Shown in pieces: positions 12,884 to 22,949 of a DNA stretch of 64,000 nt. The stretch spans positions 22,769,772 through 22,833,771 of the forward strand of contig NC_081405.1 of NCBI RefSeq assembly GCF_030272615.1. Reading direction: 5' to 3'. The position numbers and the translations under genes are program-made. The notes under the pieces are model-generated. The model was not told where the DNA came from. It was given only the letters and a program-made list of their open reading frames with translations, and did not search any database. The first letter of the stretch is position 1, and every line of letters begins with the position of its first letter. The DNA comes from Cryptomeria japonica (taxonomy: Eukaryota; Streptophyta; Pinopsida; Cupressales; Cupressaceae).

Positions 12884-13786
12884 TGATGCAGGAGCACTGG
12901 TGTAGTTCTTACTGGTTGAGCAATTAGAAGTGGAATTGCTTGGAGATTGTGGCATTTCTTCATCTTTGAGAGTTTACCATTGTGGATTTGGATTTATTCC
13001 CTTGAGTTCGTTGTCTTTATCGTGTTCGAGATTCATGGCATTTGGATTTGATTCCGGTGAGATATTGATTCCAGTATTGGCTTGGTTGATATGTTCTTAC
13101 CAATCAGCCTTGCAATGTGTTGAGTGAAGTTGGATCGGGTTGCGGTTAATTTCTGTGACTTGCGGATTGTTGATTTATGTTTCTTGTACCTTATCCAATG
13201 TTCCCAGAAGACCACATGATGTTTTATGCATTTTGGAGATGTTCTTAGTGATTTGAACCGCCATGTTACCATTAGCACATTTTATGAACGGGTTGGTCTT
13301 TGGGTCGACTTGATCAAGTTATTATTATTTGCGGACGGTATAAATAGAAGTTTTCCGAATCATTTGGGAGGAGAGAAGACAGAAGATAGAAGAAAGAAGT
13401 TTGAGATTGAGTGAAGATGTAGAACTGGCGAGATTCTGGTCTGGTAGAGCTAAAGCTAGAAGGGTTGAGGTCCGGATTAGGGTTGAACCAACAAACTGTT
13501 TCCAGAGGCCGATTTGATGTGTAGATGATTTGTGGATCCTTTATTTGTGTTGTAAGCATTGTTTTTATCCTGGACTATGATCCAGCATGTGGCATATGTA
13601 ATTTTTCAAATTGTTATAAGATTTGTTCATACTGTTTACTGGTTATGTATAATGTGATGTTACCAGTTGTTATTTCTGCTTTATCTGGTGTTGTGTTACC
13701 GGCTACCAGTATATCTTGCATGGTGTTTTTGTTAGGGTGCAAGGATGGGATGTCCTTCATTGGATCTCCCTACTTTGACTGTATCA
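12884..13786 (+). repeat. LTR 2 of the array
   Basis: This 903-bp repeat starts TGATGCAGGAGCACTGG and ends GACTGTATCA. A TATAAATA promoter box is at 13339-13346. The several 60-137-codon frames that cross it are also found, with changes, in the sister LTRs and do not look like proteins under selection. Confidence 0.85.
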
Positions 13787-14146
13787 AATGGTATCAGAGT
13801 TGGTTTATGAACCTGTTGTTGGAGAAAGACCCGATTATGCATCGGTTGGTTGGAGAGGAAGTTGAGGCAACTTGTGGACTTGTTCAGATCGTCGAACGTG
13901 AGGCAGAGCAAGGCTTGCAAGTAGACCGCCGATCCTAGAGCTTGAGCTTGAGGTAGTTAGTGGGTGGAGACTTGAACAGATCGTCGATTGAGTCCGGTTG
14001 CAGGTTGGACTGGTAGATCGCCGAAGAGAGGCAACCAAAAGTTGTAGTTAGATCGTCGAATCCCTGAGGCAGTTGCAAGTACCTACTGACAGATCGTCGA
14101 ACTGAATCAAGTGATGGGACTCACTTTTCAATTAACCCAGAGAGTT
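13787..14146 (+). other. internal domain 2 with Met-tRNA PBS
   Basis: TGGTATCAGAGT lies at 13789-13800. The segment is colinear with internal domain 1 but about 37 bp shorter, having lost one of the motif-bearing units near 14010. It ends CCAGAGAGTT before LTR 3. No strong polypurine tract is seen at this junction. Confidence 0.75.
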
Positions 14147-15035
14147 TGATGCAGGAGCACCGGTGTAGTTCTTACCGGTTGAGCAGTTAGCAGTGGAATT
14201 GCTTGGAGATTGTGGCATTTCTTCATCTTTGAGAGTTTAGCATTGTGGTTTTGGATTTATACACTTGAGTTCATTGTCTTTATCGTGTTCAAGATTCATG
14301 GCATTTGGATTTGATTCCGGTGAGATATTGATTCTAGTATTGGCCCAGTTGATATGTTCTTACCAGTTAGTCTTGCAGTGTGTTGAGCGAAGTTGGATCG
14401 AGTTGTGGTTGATTTATGTGACTTGTGGATCGTTGATTTATATTTCTTGTGCCTTGTTCGATGTTCCTGGAAGACCACGTGATGTTTTATGCATTTTGGA
14501 GATGTTCTTAGTGATTTGAGCCGACATGTTACCGTTAGCACGTTTTATGAACCGATTGGTCTTTGGGTCGTCTTGATCAAGTTATTATTATTTGCGGACG
14601 GTATAAATAGAAGTTTTGCGAATCATTTGGGAGGACAGAAGACAGAAGTTTGAGATCGAGCGAAGATATAGAACCGGTGAGATTCTGATCCAATAGAGCT
14701 GAAGCCGGAAGGGCTGAGGTCCAGACTAGGGTTGAACCGACAAACTATTTTCAGAGGCCGATTTGATGTGTAGATGATCTACGGATCCTTTATTTGTGTT
14801 GTAAGCATTGTTTGTATCTTGGATTGTGATCCAGCATGTGGCATATGTAATTCTTCAAACTGTTATAAGATTTGTTCATATTGTTTACCGGTTATGTATT
14901 TTGTGATGTTACTAGTTGTTCTTTTTGCTTTATTTGGTGTTGTGTTACCGGTTACCAATATATCTTGCATGGTGTTTGTGTTAGGTTGCAAGGATGGAAT
15001 GTCCTTCATTGGATCTCCCTGCCTTGACTACATCA
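14147..15035 (+). repeat. LTR 3 of the array
   Basis: It starts TGATGCAGGAGCACCGG and ends GACTACATCA, 889 bp, with TATAAATA at 14602-14609. No primer-binding site follows: the sequence passes within a few bases into the right copy of the flank repeat. Confidence 0.85.
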
Positions 15036-15042
15036 ATGAACA

Positions 15043-15153
15043 TCTGCAACAACCTCTAAGCCTACCTTCTGAACTTTTTCCTCTCCTACTACCTCAATAC
15101 TTAGATAAGTTGAAGATACTATAATACCTATCTAGATTATTATTTTGTCTATA
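15043..15153. repeat. right copy of the array-flanking repeat
   Basis: Colinear with 9834-9945, from ATCTGCAACAACC to TTATTTTGTCTATAC, with a few substitutions. After this point the two flanks diverge. Confidence 0.75.
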
Positions 15154-15375
15154 CTTATATATGCACACGCATGCATGCATGTGAATGTACATAAACACAC
15201 ATGTATATTGATAAGCTCACATGACAAATATGTTTGTACTCATGAATGAATGTATGTTTGCATGCATATATGTATGCATGCTTATATACATTTATATTTA
15301 CATACACACAAGTACACATACATATTTACATGCATACATGTATACATACAATCATTTATGCATTCATGTCCGCAC
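15154..15375. repeat. alternating purine-pyrimidine low-complexity tract
   Basis: The tract is dominated by ATGCATGC, TGTATG and CATACACA words with no fixed period. Such sequence can adopt non-B DNA and is typically a decayed microsatellite. Confidence 0.7.
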
Positions 15376-15421
15376 ATAAATACTATTATTTAGATTAAAT
15401 TTAGATTGCAAATATGTCAAA

Positions 15422-15480
15422 ATTACTCTTTTAATATTTAAAACCAATTATAAATTAATATCAATGATTTCAAATGTATC
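15422..15480. repeat. left ~55-bp direct repeat flanking the damaged gene
   Basis: The segment ATTACTCTTTTAATATTTAA and its continuation to ATCAATGATTTCAA matches 16754-16810 (ATTACTCTCAATATTTAAAA to ATCAATGAAATCAA) at about 85% by eye. The pair brackets the gene-like insert between them. Confidence 0.55.
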
Positions 15481-15694
15481 AACGAAAAAATGCTATGATT
15501 AAAACGGCAAGTTAACATCGAGGGTGATGGGTGATTTCATTAATGAGGACAGTCCCTTTAGAACTACAGATTTATTAGGTCTGACTCCTCGTTTTCATCA
15601 TTCGTGCTTTCTTCCTTTGTTATCTCTTCGCAAATTTAGTCACCTAGTTCGGTCCTGGGAAAGTTAAGCAAACCTTCGCTCTTGAAAATTATTA

Positions 15695-16407
15695 ATGTCT
15701 GGCTCTTCAAGGTATATCGTCAAGGCATTCCCTAACCCAGTTTCATGCTTTGGAGTAGATACTCCAATATCTTTGGCCAATCCCAACCACCTATCCACTT
15801 TCAAAGAGATTTCAGACCAGAGATTAAAGCGGCTCCTCTACAATACCGAGCCTTTGGTCATAGTGGCTAAGAAATGGTCCTAGGATGGGGACATCTGGAT
15901 AGAAACGAGTACTCCAAGGACAACACTCAAATTTCCTCTAGATTTGTGGCATCCTTGTTGGATGACAGTGCCCCTAAGAGAGAGGTTGGTTTAGATAGAA
16001 TTATGAAGTATGCTTTGCATGGAACTGGTATTCCGAGGCCTGGGGACCTAGAATCACTAAATGATCCAAAAGAAACTATCACTTTCTACTCCTTCATATT
16101 GGATCTCAAGGGCCCAGCCCTCATAAGACACAGGGCTATTATTGATGTGGCGCATAGATATCTAAAATGAAAGTTTTTATCAGACAATGTTGAAGACCCA
16201 GACAGGGAGGAAGAGTTCAAGGACTTTGCCATTTTAAATGGCTTTCTTATTCTTAAGGAAGAAAATGAGCCTCCCCGCTCAAGTGGAGAAGAACCAATAG
16301 GCCCACAAGGACGCAATGGAGGTGGTCGAGGTCATGATCGTTGGCATGGTCATGGTCGTGGTCGACGTTGCAGACAGAATATTCCTCACCCTGGGTCTCC
16401 TGCCTAA
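15695..16407 (+). pseudogene. unidentified damaged single-exon gene with Gly/Arg-rich C-terminus
   Basis: A first frame opens at 15695 (MSGSSRYIVKAFPNPV) and meets TAG at 15881. A second frame overlapping it from 15874 continues the coding character (SRFVASLLDD, MKYALHGTGIP, DLKGPALIRHRAI) to a TGA at 16168-16170. The same frame then runs on through an acidic stretch (DPDREEEFKDF) and a tail rich in Gly, Arg and His (NGGGRGHDRWHGHGRGRR) to TAA at 16405. One frameshift and one nonsense change therefore separate it from a protein of roughly 235-240 residues. No introns are seen. The whole insert sits between ~55-bp direct repeats. I do not recognise the family. A basic RGG-like tail after a helical body suits an RNA-binding protein. 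A retrocopied plant gene, a retroelement gag or an endogenised RNA-virus nucleoprotein all remain possible. Confidence 0.55.
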
Positions 16408-16753
16408 AGGTTGAATTTATTACAAGAAATGAAAGATGCGAATCTTGTTGCTATTTTGATTTTGAATTTTTTGTATAGTTTTTATGAAAATTTGTAAAAA
16501 CAATTTGATGATAATTTCTTGGCATGGAAGAAGATAGGTTGTTATCTGAAATGTTCTAGATGAACTCTCTCGAAATATTGTGGGAAGGAAAATAGCTCCC
16601 ATCAGGGATTAAGTCCTTATTTTGATCTTTTTATTTTCAAGGAAGGCCCTGAAGGGATGGCTAACTGTTAATCTCTATATATTTTGAAAATCTTTATTTC
16701 TTAATACTAATACCTCTGGGTCTCTCATTTATCAACCAAAGAAAACAAAAACA

Positions 16754-16855
16754 TTACTCTCAATATTTAAAAGAGATTATATATTAACATCAATGAAATC
16801 AATATTGAGATTATAAATTAACATCAATGAAATCAATGAATATTGAGATATTAGC
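16754..16855. repeat. right flanking repeat plus a 40-bp tandem copy
   Basis: The first ~55 bp match 15422-15480. Then GAGATTATAAATTAACATC and ATCAATGAAATCAAT repeat once more, so the right side has a second partial unit. An A-rich stretch (GAAAACAAAAACATT) lies just before it. Confidence 0.5.
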
Positions 16856-19800
16856 AATGGGCTATTGGAAAAAACAATCAATTTTAAAATCCATAAATGT
16901 TCCGTGGTCCATTATTGTGGTGGAGATGTATTTTATATTGTAGATGTGAATTACTTAATTGCAAGAAAGTTAGCAAAGAAACGGCATTCATTTAATTAAT
17001 TCATTTTTTTAATGATATATTGCTCCTTTTGGTTATGAAGTGTTTAATTAGTCCGAGTCACGATGCCAACATTGTTTAAGACAAGACTATTTTTCTGTAC
17101 TTAATCCCATTAGAATGTAACCAAAGTCAACATGTGAAGCCCTTTTCAGGGCTAATATAAATTTATCTTGTTGCAAGGATTTATATTTCACAAGTATTTG
17201 CTCTTCCATTTCAGTCATACATTTAATAGTTTTTAAATCATTTTCATACACTTTTCAAGAGGAGCAGATTTCTTGAAACCCTCTAAACTATTGTTAAAGA
17301 AAAGTGTCTTACCAAACATCTTGGTTTGGTATTTTGACAATGACTCAAATTTCATCCAATCCCAATCATGTAGCTTATACAAAAGGCAGTGATTAATTCC
17401 CTATCTTCGAAGAAAAATAATAGAATATAGACAAAGCGGGCATGCTACATATTTGAATGCATGTAATATTATGAGCTTAAGATTAGTCATGTAAAGGCAA
17501 CTGTCCCTGTGACTCAAAGCAAAAGTAAATTTTTTATTTAAAACAAAATTTTACAAGGATAACTGTATCAGTGAAACTTTATGAGGACCCTTGAAGGCAT
17601 TACTCATTAGAATTCCTCAAACAGCTGAAACTAATGCATCAAATTCTTATGTTTTGATTTGCGTTCATATCATTGGATTGATATGTCATACTGGTACAAC
17701 AAATACTGCCTTCACCAATTAGAGGCAGTCTTAATCACCTTAAATATGGATTTACAACATCCATGATACATGTAAAATATGGCCTAGATGTCAAACATTG
17801 TCAGTTGTCAGGAAAGTTTCAAATGTCATCCTCCGTCAACAAATTTGAAGATAAACTTAAAACCGAGTGCAATAGAAACATCACCGATAAAATACATGTA
17901 AATTGGAAGGTTTTGTACAAGTATATTTTCATTGGTTACTAAACAAGGCATCCTTTATGTGAGAAATTAATCATTTGGAAAGCTTAAGAATGTGCCATAC
18001 TCCATTAATCTTAACGTTGAATTATTCATGTACTATGTATGCATTCTGGCCTGGTGTTTTTTATCAGATTGTTCCCTTCGCCTCCTACTTATCTCAAAGA
18101 TGAAAGTCATTCCTCCAATCTGCAAGCAAATTTCACAAAAAAGGTCAATACAAGCCAGGATGAATTTGGTGCTATTTCTCATTAGTAATTTGTTTAAATT
18201 TTTGGGCACTGGTACTACAAAAACCAAGCTCCAAACTTACATAAAATAATAACAGTTACCCCAAATGAAGCTTCTAAGTTCTTTCAATTTTGGTCATTGA
18301 CAGCTTAATCGCTGAGACATGAGATTTCTCAATGCAAGGTATAGATTATTCAAAGCAATAGGTAACTTGTAAATCTCAGATATTCAAGATTGGGAGGACA
18401 ATTTTTCTCTATTTGGCATGAAAACGGATGAATAAAATTTACCAACACTGATCAATTCTAAGCATAAAGCTTTACCTAGATGGTGCAATGACATAGCATG
18501 TACAGATAAAAGATTGCCCCACAAATTACCGCTAACAGAATGATCTATGAGCTACAACCAGGTAATTGAGTAGCTGATCTATTGGCATGTGTGAATCATG
18601 TTGGGCTACGGTGAAGCCATTTGTAATGATGTCATATGTATGCACATCTTCCCATCAGCTAATAAGTACCAAGCCAAGCACCAGATAGGTACTATTTGAC
18701 TTGAGAGCTCCACAGATAAACATTAATTACCATTAACAAGCCATTAACATGAAGCAAAGAAGATCTACTCAGCTACTAATTTGTTTATCCGACATTTAAT
18801 GTTTGAAATTTTGGATTTGTTCTAGAGGCTAAACAAAATCAGAAATCCAGAATTTTTCAAAAAAATGGGTAAAATTTCTATAGGAATTGAAAACTTGAAA
18901 CCAAATCAGACAAATCTGGCAAGTATCCAGATCAAGACGGGTTTGAACCAGATCCATCCAAATCTGGTAACAATGCTTGCTAATAATTTTCAATTTTAGA
19001 ATATACAACTTAAGATAGAGTTGGAAGTGTTTAATCCCTGACTATAGTTTACGATATCTATAGCTGTATCTTTAATTCAATGCATCATTAAATCAATAAA
19101 GATGACTGTAGAAACCCAGCTGTGTATTCTTAGATTAGAGACAATAAAGCCAAAATTAGCAAGATGTAGAATTAGTCCCAATGAGTCTAAAATCAAAATG
19201 AAAAAATCTGAAGTAGATGCAAGGAGCCAAAGAAAACTCTTTGGCCTTTACGAGGCTACAACTAGAATCTCGAGCCATTGTTGGGCAGAAATTAGTTGCA
19301 AAATATATATAAAGGAAGAAAAGTTAAACCTTCCACCCAAGACGAGTATTGAAATTGATCTTATAGAATTTAATTTGCTTGAATTCTCCAATAAATACAA
19401 GTGAATTATACATAAGCAATAGTTCAGGAAACTAGGTTATCTGTTTTGGATAGTTTGCATGGGCACCGATACAGTGTCAGATATAGTTATAGCTATTTTT
19501 CAAGACCCCCAAATATGATTATGGCTAGATATGGAACTCATAAATAGAATACCGATACATATATGTCAAAAGACATGAGAACACATTTTCCTAATACAAA
19601 TTTAAGATGTAAAGAGGAGGCTTTCATTGCTAGAGAAATAATATAAATCTCTGTTACCATGTACAAAAATGTTCACAAATATATTTTATCAAGAAAGTCA
19701 TCTGCTACTGAGTTCTACACGAAACCTGGTTTTAATGGAAAAAAAAGACGTCAACCCTAAGTAAGTCTAAATCAAGGATGAGAAGCATAAGGCTGCTAGA

Positions 19801-19983
19801 CAGCAGCATTTGCATGGTGCAAATAGTGATGTTCATCAGTACAACAAAATAGTTAATGACATTAATGCTCTCGATGAAGAGTAATGTGATTATTTATGTT
19901 GATTTTAAATGTGCACATACACTAATCTAAACCATTTAAATTTGTCTTTAATGTTTAAAAGTTGGCATTGATTTAACATGTAT
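16856..19983. other. intergenic, no gene seen
   Basis: About 3.1 kb without recognisable coding sequence. The frame at 19102-19404 (100 codons) has no family resemblance. No LTR ends or paired inverted ends were found before the copia LTR at 19984. Confidence 0.45.
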
Positions 19984-20352
19984 TGTTGGTTGTGGAGCCT
20001 GATTTTGTAAATCTGGATAGTACATCATTAGATCACAGATCTGATAGTAGAAGTAATGTTGACTTTTCTTGCCCTAGAAGGTAACCCTCTTTTATGAGGG
20101 CATTGTATTACACCTGTGTATTTTACTATACATGTGGAGACTAGGATAGAGAGAAGAAGTTACAGTGGATGTGTTGTAGGTTGTATCCCCTCAATTTGCA
20201 GGATAAATAAAAGGAATGACTGGTTGTTAATCTGTGGATGTAATCCACATTGGGTGAATCACGTATATCTGTCTCCACGTGTTGTGTTATTTTCATATTT
20301 TTAAATTTACATTTATTTATTGTAAATTGCTCTATGATCCTATTACTAACTA
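19984..20352 (+). repeat. copia 5' LTR
   Basis: It begins TGTTGGTTGTGGAGCC and ends near TTACTAACTAC, directly before the primer-binding site. TGTTGGT and the reverse complement of the end (GTTAGTAA) give the expected short inverted termini, although the terminal CA is mutated. Confidence 0.6.
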
Positions 20353-20353
20353 C

Positions 20354-20366
20354 TGGTATTAGAGCC
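20354..20366 (+). promoter_or_regulatory. copia primer-binding site (initiator Met-tRNA type)
   Basis: TGGTATTAGAGCC differs at one base from TGGTATCAGAGCC, the complement of the plant initiator Met-tRNA 3' end. It sits between the LTR end and the gag start. Confidence 0.65.
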
Positions 20367-20425
20367 GTACATTTATTTGGCTACTTAACTCAAAAGGAGG
20401 GTTCTTGGTTGGAATAAAAGCAATA

Positions 20426-20583
20426 ATGGGAGATGGCAAGTTTTAGGTCGATAAGTTTAACAGCCAAAACTACCAACTATTGAAAATGCAAGTGGAGGAC
20501 TCTCTATAACAAAAGAATCTTTTCTTATCATTAGTAAAAAAACAGAGAAGCCTAAATATGACAGATGAAGAATGAGAGATTCT
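20426..20583 (+). pseudogene. copia gag N-terminal fragment
   Basis: The frame reads MGDGKF, stop, VDKFNSQNYQLLKMQVED and, after further stops and a frameshift, NMTDEE.EIL. Copia Gag proteins of plants characteristically start with a short leader followed by F.G.NY..WK..M...L and later a DEEW..LD..A helix, which this matches. It is cut after EIL by the gypsy LTR that begins at 20584. Confidence 0.7.
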
Positions 20584-20992
20584 TGTCATGACCCCTTCTT
20601 GCACCTAGCTCAGTATGAGTTTCCATTAGCCTATTCTTGGGTTCCCGCAGGCTAAATGGATGTGGTTAGAAGACTCAATGTCTCGAGGTGAGCTCTTGCC
20701 ATGATTTTCATAGTTTCCGGCAAACTTTCTATTTTTGGCATATTGCTATTTTTAGTAAGTGCTATTTTTAGCACAAGGTCTTGGCCTCTATTCCTCTTTC
20801 ATTAGTGCAGTGGTTTCCAATTTTGGACTTGGTGAGTTCTTATGTTTTCAAACAGATACTTTGTTTATTCACTAAGCCTTCGTTAAGTTTCTTGATGAAA
20901 TATACCCCATTGTGTCTCGCCTAGTAACATGGTGACTTGTGTTGGTGTTGGAAATAAGCCACACCCGGACCGACGATGGACTGGTCCAAGAG

Positions 20993-21064
20993 GGGCCAAT
21001 AGCTCAGTGGTAGAGCACTCCAGCAGCGTATGGAAGGTCCTAGGTTCGAGTCCTAGTTGGTCCA
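20993..21064 (+). promoter_or_regulatory. tRNA-like domain with Pol III A and B boxes (5' LTR)
   Basis: The 72 nt fold as a cloverleaf. Acceptor GGGCCAA pairs with TTGGTCC (7 bp including one G-U), followed by an A discriminator. The D stem GCTC/GAGC closes AGTGGTA. The T stem CTAGG/CCTAG closes TTCGAGT. TAGCTCAGTGG (21000-21010) fits the A box and GGTTCGAGTCC (21043-21053) is a perfect B box. The anticodon arm is irregular (CTCCA..TGGAA around an 8-nt loop), so it is not a standard functional tRNA gene. There is no T-run terminator close downstream. Confidence 0.85.
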
Positions 21065-21191
21065 TGTCTCAACATGGTATTTGAGCCAGGTCCAGGCTAG
21101 GAGCCCCAAGCACACGAGAGGTGTGGCTTAAGGGGGGGTGTTGGTGTTGGAAATAAGCCACACCCGGACCGACGATGGACTGGTCCAAGAG

Positions 21192-21263
21192 GGGCCAGTA
21201 GCTCAGTGGTAGAGCACTCCAGCAGCGTATGGAAGGTCCTAGGTTTGAGTCCTAGCAGGTCCA
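21192..21263 (+). promoter_or_regulatory. tRNA-like domain, 3' LTR copy
   Basis: Same layout as in the 5' LTR. The A box is unchanged, while the B box is GGTTTGAGTCC (one C-to-T change, likely CpG decay). The acceptor stem has one mismatch. All four LTR differences fall in or near this domain. Confidence 0.8.
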
Positions 21264-22614
21264 TGTCTCAACAACTTGAAGTTGTTTTAAAAGACGGGCC
21301 AATTGGACATCCTAAGTTGACACCAAGGAATGGGGAAGTCAATATTTTATTAGGATTATTTTATGCTTCCAAAAAAGTGATGCCAAGGAGGAATAATGAA
21401 ATAAAATCAAACTAAAAATGTTTTATTTGAGAGCTTCAAAAAGGTTCGACCCTCTTTGGGTTATTTGCTTGAGCTTTGAAAAATACGATTTTGGAGGGAA
21501 AGAATTCAAATTGAAGAGTGGTTGCCCTAATCTCTCTTTCACTCTTTATATTCACATTTTGAGCTCTCATTTGCATATGCTTGCATTACAACTTAAGGTT
21601 ACGCTATTGGATTGCTTCCAGAGTTCATCTTTACTGTCTGGAGGATGAAAACCATCTGCTAGATAACTGGTTTCAGTGGCAAAGACCCACCCTAGCTGGT
21701 TGCTGCTCTAATTTCCAGATGTTTCCATAATTATATTCAGTTTTTTGATGTGGGTTAATGGATTTTGGTACCGCATCTCTTATTTTGATGCGTGGATTGT
21801 TTCGAAAAGATTAGATGCATTTTCAGAGTGCTGGAATGAAATTTCTAAGTTTTGAAGTGCACTTTCAGAGGTACTAATCATCATATTTCTATTCATATCT
21901 CCAAAAGTTGAATTGCAATCATTTTGGGTGTCTTTTTTCTGAGCATTGCTCATAGCTGGGCAACCAAGATTGACTACTTATTTGGCAAAATCAGTGAAGA
22001 AATGAATTTTGGAGGCTGATCGCCCTCCTTTGGGGTCCGTACCATTTCTCCAAGGCAAGTGGAACTTGTTGCAGGTCTGAAACTTGTGTTTTGTTGGTTC
22101 TGAATCTTCATTTTGGGGCATTTGAGGTTGCTGGTGTAATTTTCCTAAGGTTGGAGCAGATTTGATGTTGTTTGTTGACTTAGTGAACACTCTTACCATT
22201 TGCCCTTTGCTGTAGCAGACTTCTGAGATGCATTTTCTGAGTATTTTTGGGACTTGTTTATGATGATATTGATTGGTGTTAAGTCTGAAATTTCTTGGCA
22301 GACTTGTAGCTCCTTATATGACCTTTTTGTAGGTGATTTGAAGGTGTATCAGACCTAAGGCAGCTACTAGAATGCTATTATGAAGGTATTATATATTTAT
22401 ACCATCTTGTCAAGTATTTACTTGTTTGTGTTGCCAAGTTAAAAAAGAAGAAGAAGGGAAATCAGATTTAATGAACAATAGTGCCATTAGCTCTTATTTT
22501 TCAGTTTGGATGATGTTCATGTTGCTTTTCATATATATATGTTTGCTTTGAATGTTTGGGAAACAATCATATTGGAATATTGCTTGCAAATTCTTTATAT
22601 TGGCAAAACATTGC

Positions 22615-22788
22615 ATCTTGTATGCAGCTTCTGGATTAGATTATGTGAGCAATTTTTTAACCATCAACATTTCGAATCACACTCCATGTTTCATCATCAG
22701 GATGCAAGAGAGCTTAAGGAGTGTGATTCGAAACGTTGATGGTTAAAAAATTGGTCACACAATCTAATCCAGAAGCTGCATACAAGAT
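22615..22788. repeat. 71-bp-arm near-perfect inverted repeat (hairpin)
   Basis: The left arm 22615-22685 and right arm 22718-22788 pair with three mismatches, around a 32-nt loop. The arms contain CAGCTTCTGGATTAGATT and TTTTTTAACCATCAAC. The same peptide-like string is read from both strands as a consequence. A transcript through it would form a long double-stranded stem. Confidence 0.9.
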
Positions 22789-22883
22789 TTGAATGGATTG
22801 TGGAAATCTTATAGCTTTAAAACATTGCATGCTAAACTTAACATCAACAAAGACAAAAACAAAATCACTGGTACTCATTACAG

Positions 22884-22896
22884 TGGTATCAGAGGA
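22884..22896 (+). promoter_or_regulatory. gypsy primer-binding site
   Basis: TGGTATCAGAGGA matches the initiator Met-tRNA 3' complement at its first 11 bases and follows the LTR end CATTACA by one base. Confidence 0.75.
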
Positions 22897-22949
22897 CAAA
22901 TCATCCTGTCAGCTTGTGCTGAGCGATCATAGTCAGATTTTTAACTTCT

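Larger units (their letters stand above)
9969..15035 (+). mobile_element. tandem array of a non-coding LTR element (LTR-int-LTR-int-LTR)
   Basis: Three related LTRs of about 880-900 bp (the first enlarged by a nested insertion) alternate with two internal segments of 397 and 360 bp. LTR ends are TGATGCAG..CTGCATCA or close variants, so each LTR has an 8-bp terminal inverted repeat. Both internal segments start two bases after an LTR with TGGTATCAGAG, the plant initiator-Met-tRNA primer-binding site. Neither internal segment contains gag or pol, so the element is non-autonomous and would need enzymes from another element. The array structure is that expected from unequal recombination between LTRs. 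No 5-bp duplication is visible outside it. Confidence 0.85.
20940..21273 (+). mobile_element. complete TRIM retroelement with tRNA-like Pol III LTRs
   Basis: Two 135-bp LTRs (20940-21074 and 21139-21273) start TGTTGGTGTTGG and end GTCTCAACA, and differ at only four positions (about 97% identity). Between them are 64 bp. The primer-binding site TGGTATTTGAGCC starts directly after the 5' LTR, and the purine tract AAGGGGGGG (21130-21138) ends directly before the 3' LTR. ACTTG flanks the element on both sides (20935-20939 and 21274-21278), a perfect 5-bp target duplication. This is the full anatomy of a terminal-repeat retrotransposon in miniature; it encodes nothing and must be mobilised in trans. 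Unusually, each LTR carries a tRNA-like domain with Pol III boxes. Confidence 0.93.
20584..22882 (+). repeat. Ty3/gypsy 5' LTR (contains the TRIM insertion)
   Basis: It begins TGTCATGACCCC, interrupting copia gag, and ends CTCATTACA one base before a Met-tRNA primer-binding site at 22884. About 2.3 kb including the 334-bp TRIM and its duplicated 5 bp. A 71-bp-arm hairpin lies close to its 3' end (22615-22788). Confidence 0.7.

Noticed and set aside
10081-15124. Related frames reading SLSCLRFMAFGFDSGE and similar in three places
   Set aside because: They lie in the three copies of one LTR and change frame and stops between copies.
20993-21064. A functional tRNA gene
   Set aside because: The anticodon loop has 8 nt and the stem an end mismatch, and the copy sits inside an LTR that is repeated 199 bp downstream.
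20883-21065. Minus-strand 60-codon frame reading LGLEPRTFHTLLECSTTELL
   Set aside because: This peptide type is the usual false translation of a tRNA-like sequence; here it comes from the TRIM LTR.
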